From Sharpea azabuensis DSM 18934 (GTDB lineage Bacteria > Bacillota_I > Bacilli_A > Erysipelotrichales > Coprobacillaceae), in contig NZ_JNKU01000002.1 in the NCBI RefSeq assembly GCF_000702165.1, forward strand, positions 1 through 64,000: a stretch of DNA of 64,000 nt. Direction: 5' to 3'. The stretch's first letter is position 1, and every line of letters begins with the position of its first letter. A program made the position numbers and the translations under genes. The notes below the pieces were generated by a model. It was given only the letters and a program-made list of their open reading frames with translations, was not told the origin of the DNA and ran no database searches. Of this stretch, positions 1 through 8,474 are shown in pieces.

Positions 1-227
1 TGGCATCTGGTCCTTCTTTCTTCATATTTTTCCTGGGCTTTTACAGGAATATATCTATCATGCTCCTTGAAATTGCTCCAGGTACGGTATGAATTTCTTT
101 TTATCTCTCGGGAAATGGTGGAAGGACTTCTATGAAGTGCCTTTGCAATCCCGCGTATACTCATGCCCAGAGTGAGAAATTGATAGATGCAGGAACGCTC
201 ATTTATGTTAATATGGTTATAGTTCAT
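1..227 (-). CDS. IS30-family transposase, N-terminal fragment (runs off the window edge)
   Basis: Read on the minus strand, the frame from the ATG at 227-225 stays open to base 1 and gives about 75 residues starting MNYNHININERSCIYQFLTL. It contains a helix-turn-helix with the segment IAKALHRSPSTISREIKRN, followed by a basic stretch. This is the N-terminal DNA-binding region of IS30-family transposases, which bind the terminal repeats and cut and paste the element. The catalytic DDE domain would lie left of the window, so whether the gene is intact cannot be judged. No other transposase gene is in the window. Confidence 0.85.
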   Translation of the reverse strand, partial: MNYNHININERSCIYQFLTLGMSIRGIAKALHRSPSTISREIKRNSYRTWSNFKEHDRYIPVKAQEKYEERRTRC

Positions 228-301
228 AGGCTTATCTCCATTCTATGTTTTTTTTGGTCACTCACATAGTAGCATAGATAATTCCTATGAACTTTTCATG
301 T

Positions 302-331
302 GTTGCACTTGTTATGATAATTTATCTATTC
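302..331. repeat. Possible terminal inverted repeat of the IS30 element
   Basis: On the minus strand, upstream of the transposase start, the sequence has the form ...AACAAGTGCAACA. Ends of IS30-family elements commonly finish in a GCAACA-like stretch just outside the transposase gene, so the element probably ends near 330. The partner repeat is outside the window and no target duplication can be checked, so the exact end is an inference. Confidence 0.3.
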
Positions 332-494
332 AAAAAACAATATGGGGATAAAGAATTTTTAAAAGGTGCAATGTACCATCTAGAGAATCTTAAATCAAAT
401 TCAGTTATTAGATGGTAGGCTAGAGTTGAGAAGGTTTTCTATAATTATTGATAAATTGACAAATCGTAGCTTGGTGAATTTAGTGTATGACTTA

Positions 495-539
495 TTGACA
501 AAGATTATTGTTTTTGATAATGTATCAGCATCTGATACA
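495..539 (+). promoter_or_regulatory. Promoter with a perfect palindromic operator for the nitroreductase-Rrf2 operon
   Basis: A TTGACA at 495-500 is followed by GATAAT at 516-521 (short, 15 bp spacer). Overlapping the -10 is a perfect inverted repeat, TGTATCAG (521-528), CAT, CTGATACA (532-539). It lies 23 bases before the start codon of the operon whose second gene encodes an Rrf2-family repressor. By position it is the probable autoregulatory operator of that repressor. The palindrome is seen; its use by Rrf2 is inferred. Confidence 0.7.
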
Positions 540-561
540 AATACAAATAAGGAGACCAAGT

Positions 562-1374
562 ATGAATACAGAGATTATCAAAAAAAGAATAAGCGTCCGA
601 ACATATAAAGAACAAGAGATTGCACAAGAGACTTTAGAAAAGGTGAAGTCATTCATTGAGCAAGATAAAGGCCTTTTTAATGTTCCAATTACATTTACAA
701 TACTCGATGCAAATAAGACTGGTGTCAGCAGTCCAGTTATTATTGGCGCAAATACCTATATAGCTGCAAAATATAAAAAACAAAAGAATGCGGAAATATC
801 TTTAGGGTATGCTTTTGAAAAGCTCGTGCTATATGCAACATCACTAGGTTTAGGTACAGTATGGTTAGCGGCAATAATTGATCGTAAAGCTTTTGAAAAA
901 GCTATAGACTTAAAAAAAGATGAAGTGATGCCTGTCGTTACACCTATCGGCTATGCAGGGGAAAAACGTTCTCTTCGTGAAAGCATGATGCGTAAAGGCA
1001 TGAAGTCAGATTCACGTATTCCTTTTGATCAGCTGTTTTTCCAAGATAATTTTGAGAAGCCATTAAATACGGAAAATAGTGATCTATGGGCATTGCCTTT
1101 GGAGATGGTGCGATTTGCTCCTTCGGCTACAAATAAGCAGCCGTGGCGAGCTGTAGTGGAAAAGGATAGAGTGCATTTTTACGAAAAGAAGGCAAAGGGT
1201 TATGAAAGAGCATCTACTGGTGATATTCAGAAAGTAGATTTAGGTATTGCATTATGCCATTTTGAAATAGCCGCAAAGGAATCTGGATTGCAGGGTACAT
1301 TTGTACAGAAAGATCCAGGAATTTCAATAGCTGAAGATATGGAATATATTGCTTCATTTGTCTTGGAGGTGTAG
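562..1374 (+). CDS. Nitroreductase-family protein (TM1586-like, putative FMN-dependent)
   Basis: Predicted 270-residue FMN-binding oxidoreductase. The N-terminus ITKKRISVRTY-like signature (KKRISVRTYK, residues 7-16) and the later FAPSATNKQPW segment (about residues 188-198) are the two phosphate/flavin-contacting motifs of nitroreductases. The doubled layout fits the putative TM1586-type nitroreductase family. The start at 562 was chosen over an upstream ATG because AAGGAG at 549-554 sits right before it. It is first gene of a tight four-gene operon with an Rrf2 regulator, a zinc-free alcohol dehydrogenase-like protein and a hydrolase, which suggests a response to electrophiles, quinones or nitro compounds. 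The substrate is unknown. Confidence 0.85.
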   Translation: MNTEIIKKRISVRTYKEQEIAQETLEKVKSFIEQDKGLFNVPITFTILDANKTGVSSPVIIGANTYIAAKYKKQKNAEISLGYAFEKLVLYATSLGLGTVWLAAIIDRKAFEKAIDLKKDEVMPVVTPIGYAGEKRSLRESMMRKGMKSDSRIPFDQLFFQDNFEKPLNTENSDLWALPLEMVRFAPSATNKQPWRAVVEKDRVHFYEKKAKGYERASTGDIQKVDLGIALCHFEIAAKESGLQGTFVQKDPGISIAEDMEYIASFVLEV

Positions 1375-1376
1375 TC

Positions 1377-1823
1377 ATGGATACAAAGTTTTCGTCAGCA
1401 ATTCATACATTGATACTTATTTCAGAATCAGAAATGCCCATGAATTCAGAACAGATTGCAACAAGTGTTGGAACGAATGCGAGCTATATTAGAAAGCTTA
1501 CAACAAGACTTAGAAAATCAGGAATCATTGAAGGACGACGTGGTATCAGTGGGTTTAAGTTAGTTAAGAAACCTGAGGATATTTCTCTTCTTGATATCTA
1601 TGATTCAGTTATGGAAACTGAAAACCTCCATATCTTTGATATTCATCAGAATCCCAATGATGAATGCATTGTTGGACATAATATTCGACCTGTACTCAAT
1701 GGCATGTTCCGCAATATGGAAGAACGTGTAGAAAAAGAACTATCTTCAATTACACTCAAAGATGCAATCAATAACATGCGTCAATATATCAATGAAAATG
1801 AAAAGAAGGAGAAAAAACAATGA
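1377..1823 (+). CDS. Rrf2-family transcriptional regulator (single-cysteine type)
   Basis: Predicted 148-residue winged-helix repressor. Residues about 1-65 form the Rrf2 DNA-binding domain, with a recognition helix around NASYIRKLTTRLRKSG and a wing near RRGISGF. The Fe-S Rrf2 proteins (IscR, NsrR) carry three clustered cysteines; here only C97 in DECIVGHNI is present, as in YwnA/CymR-like members that sense redox or thiol state rather than hold a cluster. It starts 2 bases after the nitroreductase stop and overlaps the next gene by 4 bases, so it is co-transcribed. The palindrome at 521-539 is its likely operator. A second protein of the same type is at 21596. Confidence 0.88.
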   Translation: MDTKFSSAIHTLILISESEMPMNSEQIATSVGTNASYIRKLTTRLRKSGIIEGRRGISGFKLVKKPEDISLLDIYDSVMETENLHIFDIHQNPNDECIVGHNIRPVLNGMFRNMEERVEKELSSITLKDAINNMRQYINENEKKEKKQ

Positions 1824-2827
1824 AAGCAGCAATACTAACACATTATGACAAGAATGGAACAAATCTAGAAATTCGAGATGTACCACTTCCTGTTCTAGAA
1901 GAAGACGAGGTTCTTGTAAGAGTCAAAGCAGCAGCTTTTAATCCCTTGGATAATATGATTATTCACGGAGAAGTCAAACTCATTGTACCTTATAAGATGC
2001 CTCTTATTATGGGAAATGAATTCTCTGGAATCGTTGAAAAAAACGGCAAGAATACGACACGCTTCAAAGCTGGAGATAAAGTATATGGACGAATGCCATT
2101 AAAGAAAATAGGCGCATTTGCACAATATGCAGCAATTGAAGAATCTGCTCTAGCATTAATGCCAGACTACCTATCTTTTGAGGAGGCAGCATCCATTCCG
2201 CTTACAGCATTGACCGCAATGCAGGCTTTTGAAATCATGCAGGTTAAATCAGGCGAATCGATATTCATTTCGGGAGGAACAGGAAGTTTAGGCGCAATGG
2301 CTATTCCTATTGCTAAAAGCTTAGGACTTCATGTTTATACAAATGGAAGTAAGGAAAATGAAGAACGTGTTAGAAAGCTTGGAGCAGAGAGATTTATTGA
2401 TTATAAGAAAGAAAACTATGTGGATGTATTAACTAACGTGGATCATGTTCTTGATACGCTTGGAGATAGAGAGCTTCCTAATGAATTCAAAGTACTGAAG
2501 AAAGGCGGCAATCTTGTCTCTCTACGTGGTTTGCCCAATGGCAGATTTGCGAAAAGAAATAAGATGTTTTTGTTTAAACAAATACTATTTCAGATAGCAG
2601 GAAGAAAATATGATAAGATGGCAGCCAAGAATAAGCAAACCTATGATTTCATAGTTGTCCATGAGGATGGAAAACAATTGGATAGAATTAATCAAATCTT
2701 TAACAAGACTTATCCTATAGAAACATCCATTGATACAATATTTTCTTTAGATCAAATCAATGAAGCACTGAGTAAGGTAAGAAATGGTAAATCTAAAGGG
2801 AAGACAATTATCAAAATAGGAGAGTAA
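1820..2827 (+). CDS. NADP-dependent zinc-free MDR oxidoreductase (quinone oxidoreductase-like)
   Basis: Predicted 335-residue medium-chain dehydrogenase/reductase. The N-terminal GroES-like fold contains AAAFNPLDNMIIHG and GNEFSGIVEKNGKN. The Rossmann motif SGGTGSLGAMAI at about 151-162 binds NADPH. Zinc-ligand cysteines are absent, as in quinone oxidoreductase and enoyl-reductase branches, which reduce activated double bonds or quinones. It overlaps the Rrf2 gene by 4 bases and is followed after 4 bases by a hydrolase. With the upstream nitroreductase this looks like a detoxification operon. The substrate cannot be read from sequence. Confidence 0.88.
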   Translation: MKAAILTHYDKNGTNLEIRDVPLPVLEEDEVLVRVKAAAFNPLDNMIIHGEVKLIVPYKMPLIMGNEFSGIVEKNGKNTTRFKAGDKVYGRMPLKKIGAFAQYAAIEESALALMPDYLSFEEAASIPLTALTAMQAFEIMQVKSGESIFISGGTGSLGAMAIPIAKSLGLHVYTNGSKENEERVRKLGAERFIDYKKENYVDVLTNVDHVLDTLGDRELPNEFKVLKKGGNLVSLRGLPNGRFAKRNKMFLFKQILFQIAGRKYDKMAAKNKQTYDFIVVHEDGKQLDRINQIFNKTYPIETSIDTIFSLDQINEALSKVRNGKSKGKTIIKIGE

Positions 2828-2831
2828 TTAC

Positions 2832-3665
2832 ATGTCATATCTTAGGATAAAAAATGAAGTGATTACAGTAAATGGAAAAAAGATTGCCTATCGTGAACTG
2901 TCCAAAGGAAAATCCAAGTTTCCCCTTGTCATGCTAGTACATCTTGCAGCTAATATGGATAACTGGGATCCAAAATTGATTGACCTTTTAGCCAAACATC
3001 AGCATTTGATTCTTATTGATCTCCCAGGTGTTGGTGCTAGTGAAGGGAGAGTTGAACGCAGTCTAGAAGAAACTGCCATATCTGTAGTTGATATTGTTCA
3101 TGCGCTTGGATATGTGAAGATCAACCTTCTAGGTCTTTCGATGGGAGGAATGATTGCACAGGAGGTTGTAAGGATAGCGCCTGAGCTAGTAAATAGATTG
3201 ATTCTAGTTGGAACAGGTCAAAGGGGAGGCAAGGGCATTGATAGTGTCACATCGGTAACATTTGCTCACATGTTCCATTCTTTGATAAAGCATAAAGATA
3301 TGAAGCGTTATATTTTCTATAGAGATGATGCACAAGGTGAACAGGAAGCTGCTAAAGTACTAAATCGCCTCAATTGCAGGGAGCGTGAGTGGGCAGATCA
3401 GCCAATGAAGATATCTTCTTTTTTGAAGCAGCTAAAAGCAATCAAAAAATGGGGTAGTGCCAAAATAGATAACCTCACTTTCATACAACAGCCAACCTTG
3501 ATTGTCAATGGGGACCAGGATGACATGGTGCCAACAGAGAATTCCTATCAAATGCATGAAAAAATCAAGGGAAGTCAGTTGGTCATCTATCCCCATGCTG
3601 GACATGGATCACTTTTTCAATATGCGGATGAATTTGCAAGCGAAGTACAGCTCTTTTTATCATAA
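2832..3665 (+). CDS. Alpha/beta hydrolase
   Basis: Predicted 277-residue cytoplasmic alpha/beta-fold hydrolase. The nucleophile elbow is GLSMGG with S103, an acid follows in VNGDQDDMVP (D228 or D230), and the catalytic histidine is H258 in HAGHGS, so the triad looks complete. HLAANMDNWDP provides the oxyanion region; the usual HG is replaced by HL. It is the last gene of the 562-3665 operon, starting 4 bases after the oxidoreductase. No hairpin with a U-tract follows closely. Esterase, lactonase or C-C hydrolase activity are all possible. Confidence 0.88.
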   Translation: MSYLRIKNEVITVNGKKIAYRELSKGKSKFPLVMLVHLAANMDNWDPKLIDLLAKHQHLILIDLPGVGASEGRVERSLEETAISVVDIVHALGYVKINLLGLSMGGMIAQEVVRIAPELVNRLILVGTGQRGGKGIDSVTSVTFAHMFHSLIKHKDMKRYIFYRDDAQGEQEAAKVLNRLNCREREWADQPMKISSFLKQLKAIKKWGSAKIDNLTFIQQPTLIVNGDQDDMVPTENSYQMHEKIKGSQLVIYPHAGHGSLFQYADEFASEVQLFLS

Positions 3666-4188
3666 TCAATAAGTTATCTTTGATAAGGTTATGGTGATTG
3701 TTATAAAAAGCACTTTTGTGTAAATGAAGAAATGGTAGAAGTTAAAATGATAATCATTGACGCATTTCTTAATATACGTGCTGCAATTTAGATAGGATGC
3801 TATCCTAAAAGCAGTCATATAAGTAAATGAACTAGAACTTTATTTCTAGTCTTATAGCGTCATCTCGCACATACTTGAAAGATTTAGAATATATCTGATA
3901 TAAAAGAAGACAGTATTTATCCCAAGTCTAACTTTTGCATGTATGATGATCGTTGGACTATATAGAGCTTGGTGATGAATAGGGTGTTGCTTTGATGCTA
4001 GAAGATAAAATTTAGCAAATATGAAAAGAGCTATAGCCTATGCAGAAAAGGAGATAGATGAGCAGGAAATTCTTTTCAAGACATTTTTTTGGAATTCTTA
4101 AAAAGTGTTCTTTTCCTAAAGGTATTTATTGTTATAATAGGATAAAGATATGTGGAATTAAATGAAATAAATAGAAAAGAGGAAGACA
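3666..4188. other. Intergenic region, no convincing gene, two small inverted repeats
   Basis: No open frame here looks like a protein; the longest start with any coding flavour is a 26-codon frame at 4021. Two hairpins are visible: TAGGAT (3793-3798), GCT, ATCCTA (3802-3807), and ACTAGAA (3831-3837), CTTTAT, TTCTAGT (3844-3850). Neither has a U-tract. A TATAAT at 4133-4138 is probably the -10 of the downstream gene; its -35 is poor. The region may be decayed DNA. Confidence 0.5.
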
Positions 4189-4791
4189 ATGAATAAATGG
4201 AATTGGACATGGACAAGAGAACCTAAAGCATATTCTATCTCGGATGAGAAAATTGAAATCGTGACAAATCCCCATACTGATTTGTGGCAAAGAACGTATT
4301 ATCATTTTAGAAATGATAATGCCCCTGTTCTACAAATGACGACATCTAAAAAGTATTTTTCATTTATCGTTAAGACTGAGTTTGAAAGCAAAGTCCGCTT
4401 TGATCAGTGTGGGATTATTATGTATTTAGATAGCGAAAACTGGATCAAAGGTTCCATTGAATATGAAAATGAAACATTCCAGCATCTTGGCAGTGTTGTA
4501 ACACAGAATGGCTATTCGGATTGGGCAACAACAGAAATTGATGCAAAGATCAAATCTATGTGGTATAGATTCAGTCGACGTGATGACGATTTCTGTATAG
4601 AGTGTTCTGAAGATGGTGAGAAATTCAAACAAATGCGTATATGTCATATGGCAAAAGCAAATAATGAAATCCAGTTTGGCATCTATGCATGCTCTCCAGA
4701 AGAATCATCATTTAAGGCAGTCTTTACAAATATGGAAATCACAGAATGTCAATGGCTAGCACATGATGGACAGGCTCCTGATGAAGAATAA
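4189..4791 (+). CDS. DUF1349 domain protein (concanavalin-like fold)
   Basis: Predicted 200-residue soluble protein without signal peptide. The spread of conserved segments (WNWTWTREPKAYSISD, DQCGIIMYLDSENWIKGSIEYEN, SRRDDDFCIECSEDG, IQFGIYACSPE) matches the DUF1349 family, which adopts a jelly-roll, concanavalin A-like fold. Members were once described as regulators of an enolase in yeast, but no bacterial activity is established; sugar binding is a guess. AGAGGA precedes the start by 8 bases. It is followed after 21 bases by an acetyltransferase and is probably co-transcribed with it. Confidence 0.8.
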   Translation: MNKWNWTWTREPKAYSISDEKIEIVTNPHTDLWQRTYYHFRNDNAPVLQMTTSKKYFSFIVKTEFESKVRFDQCGIIMYLDSENWIKGSIEYENETFQHLGSVVTQNGYSDWATTEIDAKIKSMWYRFSRRDDDFCIECSEDGEKFKQMRICHMAKANNEIQFGIYACSPEESSFKAVFTNMEITECQWLAHDGQAPDEE

Positions 4792-4812
4792 GTAGAAGAA
4801 CATGAGGTATAT

Positions 4813-5364
4813 ATGAATCATATTGGCACAAAAACAATCGAAACAGAACGCTTGATATTAAGACAATTTACAATGGAAGATAGTCAAGCGATGTTTGAAA
4901 ACTGGGCATCGGATGATGAGGTGACAAAATATCTTACCTGGCCAACACATACAAGTGAAGAAATCTCAAAAAGCATTCTTAGAGACTGGGTTGATTCGTA
5001 TAAAATGCCAGATACATACAATTGGGCTATTACACTCAAGTCACTCAATAATCAGCCAATAGGTAATATTGCGGTTGTAGAACTGAGAGAAAAGGCGAAA
5101 GTAGCACAATTAGGATATTGTATTGGAAGAAAATGGTGGCATCAAGGCATCATGTCAGAAGCTCTTAGTGCCGTCAAAGATTTTCTTTTTGATGAAGTGA
5201 AGTTTAATAGGGTTGAAGCTAAGCATGATTGCAATAATCCTCATTCAGGACAAGTCATGATGAAATGTGGTCTGAAATATGAAGGCACATTACATCAGGC
5301 AGACTGGAATAATCAGGGAATTTGTGATTGTTGTATTTATGGCTTGATTAAGGCGGATAAATAA
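4813..5364 (+). CDS. GNAT-family N-acetyltransferase (RimJ/RimL type)
   Basis: Predicted 183-residue acetyltransferase. It opens with ETERLILRQFTMED, the standard beginning of the RimJ/RimL branch, and has the acetyl-CoA-binding region GYCIGRKWWHQGIMSEAL (motif A, around residues 98-115), then VEAKHDCNNPHSGQVMMKCG. Members acetylate protein N-termini, antibiotics or small amines; the substrate here is unknown. It follows the DUF1349 gene and ends in a terminator at 5370. Confidence 0.88.
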   Translation: MNHIGTKTIETERLILRQFTMEDSQAMFENWASDDEVTKYLTWPTHTSEEISKSILRDWVDSYKMPDTYNWAITLKSLNNQPIGNIAVVELREKAKVAQLGYCIGRKWWHQGIMSEALSAVKDFLFDEVKFNRVEAKHDCNNPHSGQVMMKCGLKYEGTLHQADWNNQGICDCCIYGLIKADK

Positions 5365-5369
5365 TGAAT

Positions 5370-5408
5370 AAAGCAGATGTTCGTGCATAGAATATCTGCT
5401 TTCTTTAT
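5370..5408 (+). terminator. Rho-independent terminator after the acetyltransferase
   Basis: AAAGCAGAT at 5370-5378 pairs perfectly with ATCTGCTTT at 5394-5402, followed by a T-rich stretch. Confidence 0.75.
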
Positions 5409-5530
5409 CTTTAAGAAATATGAATGATTCATAGAAAGGATGGATTGGAAATAAGGGAACTTGTTGACAAATATAAAAAAGTGTTGCAAAAGAGAATTAT
5501 GCTTCAGTGATTAATCTTTGGATGATGTGG

Positions 5531-5560
5531 TTGTTATATTGATTCATCAATGACTATAAT
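5531..5560 (+). promoter_or_regulatory. Probable promoter
   Basis: TTGTTA at 5531-5536, 18 bp spacer, perfect TATAAT at 5555-5560, just upstream of the small gene at 5585. Confidence 0.55.
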
Positions 5561-5584
5561 GAATACAAAAAGAACTATGAGAAA

Positions 5585-5806
5585 ATGAAAGGAATAACAT
5601 TGGATAGATTAGAGGCTTTTGAAAAGATGCTTGCAGATATACAGAAGCAAGCTGAATATGAGAAAAATCAATTAAAAATCATGAAAGCAGAGGGAAAAGA
5701 AAAGACAGCAACATATCGACAATATCTAGGTAATCGCATCATGTATCGCTTTTTCTTAGAAAAGTATCAACAATATGGATTAATAGAAGAAAAAGACAAC
5801 AAGTAG
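5585..5806 (+). CDS. Small hypothetical protein, coiled-coil
   Basis: Predicted 73-residue charged protein, rich in K, E and Q, with a probable coiled coil through residues 8-45 and no membrane segment or cysteine. I do not recognise a family. The ribosome binding site is weak, but a good promoter lies upstream (5531-5560) and the gene sits 32 bases before the YhfC gene in the same direction, so the two may form a unit. A role as partner of the membrane protease is only a guess. Confidence 0.5.
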   Translation: MKGITLDRLEAFEKMLADIQKQAEYEKNQLKIMKAEGKEKTATYRQYLGNRIMYRFFLEKYQQYGLIEEKDNK

Positions 5807-5838
5807 TACAACAAAGCAAAGAAGGAGTATGTTATGAT

Positions 5839-6669
5839 ATGGAAGAACTATCACAAATACATTTTACACAAGCAAATATCATTTTCTTAGCACTAAGTGT
5901 TATCTTGCTTTTGGCTATTCCAATAGCGTTCTGGGCATTTTGGTATAGAAGATATAAAAAGAAGTTAAAGTGGAAATATCTTATAGGTGGGATGCTTGGC
6001 TTTCTATTGAGTGCGCGCGTATTAGAACTTGGTGTGCATTATGTTTGTTTGATCATGGATAATCCTGTATCACGGATGATTAATAGTCATACACTGGTCT
6101 ATGTCATTTATGGCATCAGCATGGCTGGGCTTTTTGAAGAGGTGGGGCGTTATCTTATTTTAAAATACTTGTTGAAAAAAGATCATTCATATGAAAATGC
6201 AGTTTACTATGGTATTGGACATGGAGGCATTGAAGTGTGGGCAGTTATTCTGCCTGCTATTATCCTTGAACTCGTTATTGCAGTAATGTCTTTGACACAG
6301 GATACTCAAAGTGTATATAAAGCATTTCATATCACCATACAAACAGCTTCACAAGCTTTGCCCGTTTTCATGGCGGCATCACAGTATCAATTTGTAAGCA
6401 TGTATGTAAATGTGTTGGAACGTATCATGACGATGTTTGTACATATCAGCCTAACTGTTATTGTTTTTCAAAGCATCATCAAATCTAAGAAACAGTATTT
6501 ATTATATGGTATTGGATTGCATATGCTTGTAGATCTATTTCCTGCTCTTTATCAAAGAGGAGCTGTATCTTTAGTAGTGTCTGAAATAGGATTGTTTTTT
6601 TTAACGATATGTATTATTGTCATTGCATATAGGATTTATCAAATACAAGATATGAATAATATCAATTGA
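5839..6669 (+). CDS. YhfC-family intramembrane metalloprotease-like protein
   Basis: Predicted 276-residue membrane protein with about seven hydrophobic helices. The conserved core is FEEVGRYLILKYLLKK (about residues 98-113) followed by YGIGHGGIEVW (about 127-137), giving the EExxR and HxxxE residues typical of YhfC (PF10086), a relative of CPBP/Abi-type intramembrane proteases. A later histidine is in IGLHMLVDLF. Proteolysis in this family is inferred from relatives. AAGGAG lies 11 bases before the start. It is followed directly by a decayed ATPase gene. Confidence 0.85.
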   Translation: MEELSQIHFTQANIIFLALSVILLLAIPIAFWAFWYRRYKKKLKWKYLIGGMLGFLLSARVLELGVHYVCLIMDNPVSRMINSHTLVYVIYGISMAGLFEEVGRYLILKYLLKKDHSYENAVYYGIGHGGIEVWAVILPAIILELVIAVMSLTQDTQSVYKAFHITIQTASQALPVFMAASQYQFVSMYVNVLERIMTMFVHISLTVIVFQSIIKSKKQYLLYGIGLHMLVDLFPALYQRGAVSLVVSEIGLFFLTICIIVIAYRIYQIQDMNNIN

Positions 6670-6719
6670 TTCTTGAATATCGCTTTTATCTCATTTTACT
6701 ATTAACAGAAATAAATATT

Positions 6720-7426
6720 ATGAATCAACAAATCATCCAAGGCGTACGTTTTCACCCTGATCAAATGGAAGAGGGGAGCTATTTACGCCATATCAACGCA
6801 TTCCAACATTTCACACAATTATCATTTTCAAAGCCTATTACCTTCTTTGTGGGTGAAAATGGTTCAGGCAAATCAACATTACTACAAGCCATGGCTATTG
6901 CTTCTCATTTTAACCCAGAAGGTGGAACAAGAAACTACCACTTCTCGACATATTAATCCAATACAAATCTCAATCAGGCAATCACATTGATTAAAGGATC
7001 ACGTAAAGAGAAGTGGGGCTATTATTTCAGGGCTGAAAGCTTCTATAATGTTGCAACAATGGAAGAATAATATGCTTTAGAAAGATCTGAACACTATCAT
7101 CAGATGTTCCATGGGGAAAGCTTTCTCACTTTAATTCAAAAAGAGTTTTGCGATAACGGACTCTATTTTTTAGATGAAATAGAAGCAGCGTTATCTCCCC
7201 AGAGACAACTTACTTTAATGGCTGAAATTTATCGATATACGAAAAGGGGAGTGTTTCTCATTCACCCATTCTTCTTGCCTTGCCTAATGCTGATATCTAT
7301 CAGTTTGATGATACAGGGATTCGTCCATGTGCATATGAAGAAACGGATAGCTATCAGATTACCAAGATGTTTATGGAGAATCGTTCAAGCATATTGAATT
7401 ATTTGCTGGAAAAAGAAAGGAAGTAA
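6720..7426 (+). pseudogene. Decayed AAA-family ATPase (ABC/SMC-like small ATPase)
   Basis: From the ATG at 6720 one frame encodes an ATPase of the type with Walker A GENGSGKST, NPEGGTRN, FRAESFYNVAT and the ABC-like end FLDEIEAALSPQRQL. It is interrupted by in-frame stops at 6954-6956 and 7068-7070. Near 7265 the frame shifts, after which LALPNADIYQFDDTG and YEETDSYQITKMF continue to a TAA at 7424-7426. The loop that normally carries ATHSP is missing at the shift. Intact relatives are about 240-residue cytoplasmic ATPases of unknown role. At least three lesions make this a non-functional gene. Confidence 0.88.
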
Positions 7427-7428
7427 AT

Positions 7429-7845
7429 ATGATGATTGGATATATAAAAAGACATAAAAAATTACTTCAAAAGATTTTAAGCACAAGCCATATTCTATTT
7501 GGTCTTCTTATAATCATAATAGCTTTCACATTATTTCCTAATGATAGTTCATGGGGCTCTATTTATGCGATTATTGGTAGTCTTTTTGTGATTTGTGGCA
7601 CGATATTAAGATTACAGGGATTAAATAGTGTAAGAAATGTGTTGATTGTTGGTATGATTATTCTATGTTTATTTGGCTTTTTCAATACCCTTGATTATAT
7701 TGATGTTGAAGCTTTTGGGAAGGTTCCGCGTTTTAGCTACATCAAGCGTTATGGTGATCATACTGTTGAATATCAAACCTTATTTTATAAAGCCATTCAA
7801 AAATATCCAGGTACAAAGAAGGAATATGTTTATATTGCACATTAG
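7429..7845 (+). CDS. Hypothetical membrane protein
   Basis: Predicted 138-residue protein with three hydrophobic segments, around residues 19-35, 42-62 and 68-84, and a hydrophilic C-terminal tail of about 50 residues rich in aromatic residues. I do not recognise a family. It starts 3 bases after the end of the decayed ATPase and has AAAGGAAG at 7415-7422 inside that pseudogene's end as ribosome binding site. Confidence 0.65.
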   Translation: MMIGYIKRHKKLLQKILSTSHILFGLLIIIIAFTLFPNDSSWGSIYAIIGSLFVICGTILRLQGLNSVRNVLIVGMIILCLFGFFNTLDYIDVEAFGKVPRFSYIKRYGDHTVEYQTLFYKAIQKYPGTKKEYVYIAH

Positions 7846-7903
7846 TCAGGACTTTCATTAAGTATATGCAAAGCGTATAATGAGGCAAGAAGGTGGTGAT
7901 CTG

Positions 7904-8455
7904 ATGCGCTATTATGACAGTGTGATATTAAAAGATGGTAGAACATGCGTTATAAGAAATACAAAAAGTACAGATGCTTATCATGTTTTAACGGCATTTC
8001 ATACAATGCATGCCCAAACCGATTACCTTCTCACATATCCTGAAGAAAATACAATGAGCGTTAAAGATGAAGTGCTTTACATCAATCAAAAAGAACAAAG
8101 CCCGCGAGACTTACAACTATGTGCTTTGATTGATGATAAAATTGTAGGCCTGGCTGGGATAAATGCCCTTGGTGATCGCATAAAAATCAAGCACCGCATT
8201 GAACTGGGCATTTGTATTGAAAAAGATTACTGGCATTTAGGCATTGGCACAGCCCTTATGCAAGCCTGTATTAAAGCGGCTAGACTAGCCTCCTTCCAAC
8301 AAATGGAATTAGAAGTTGTTGCCACGAATAAACAAGCCATTGCTTTATATGAGAAGATGGGTTTTAAGGAATATGGCCGCAATCAAAGAGGCTTTATTAC
8401 AAAAGATGGAGTAGACCAGGAGCTTATTTTAATGGCTTTAGATCTACGTCTATAA
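7904..8455 (+). CDS. GNAT-family N-acetyltransferase
   Basis: Predicted 183-residue acetyltransferase, using the ATG at 7904 because AGGTGGTG precedes it at a suitable distance; an upstream ATG at 7880 lacks a site. The acetyl-CoA motif is LGICIEKDYWHLGIGTALMQ, followed by VATNKQAIALYEKMGFKEYG, the classical motif B with the tyrosine. The N-terminus IRNTKSTDAYHVL resembles RimI/YnaD-type enzymes. The substrate is unknown. It is followed after 19 bases by a VOC protein. Confidence 0.87.
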   Translation: MRYYDSVILKDGRTCVIRNTKSTDAYHVLTAFHTMHAQTDYLLTYPEENTMSVKDEVLYINQKEQSPRDLQLCALIDDKIVGLAGINALGDRIKIKHRIELGICIEKDYWHLGIGTALMQACIKAARLASFQQMELEVVATNKQAIALYEKMGFKEYGRNQRGFITKDGVDQELILMALDLRL

Positions 8456-8474
8456 AAGGAAAGAAGAAATTAAT

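Noticed and set aside
426-608. 60-codon open frame before the nitroreductase
   Set aside because: It spans the promoter and operator and overlaps the nitroreductase start in another frame; no ribosome binding site and no domain.
4021-4101. 26-codon frame in the 3666-4188 gap
   Set aside because: Too short, no ribosome binding site at good distance and no recognisable similarity.
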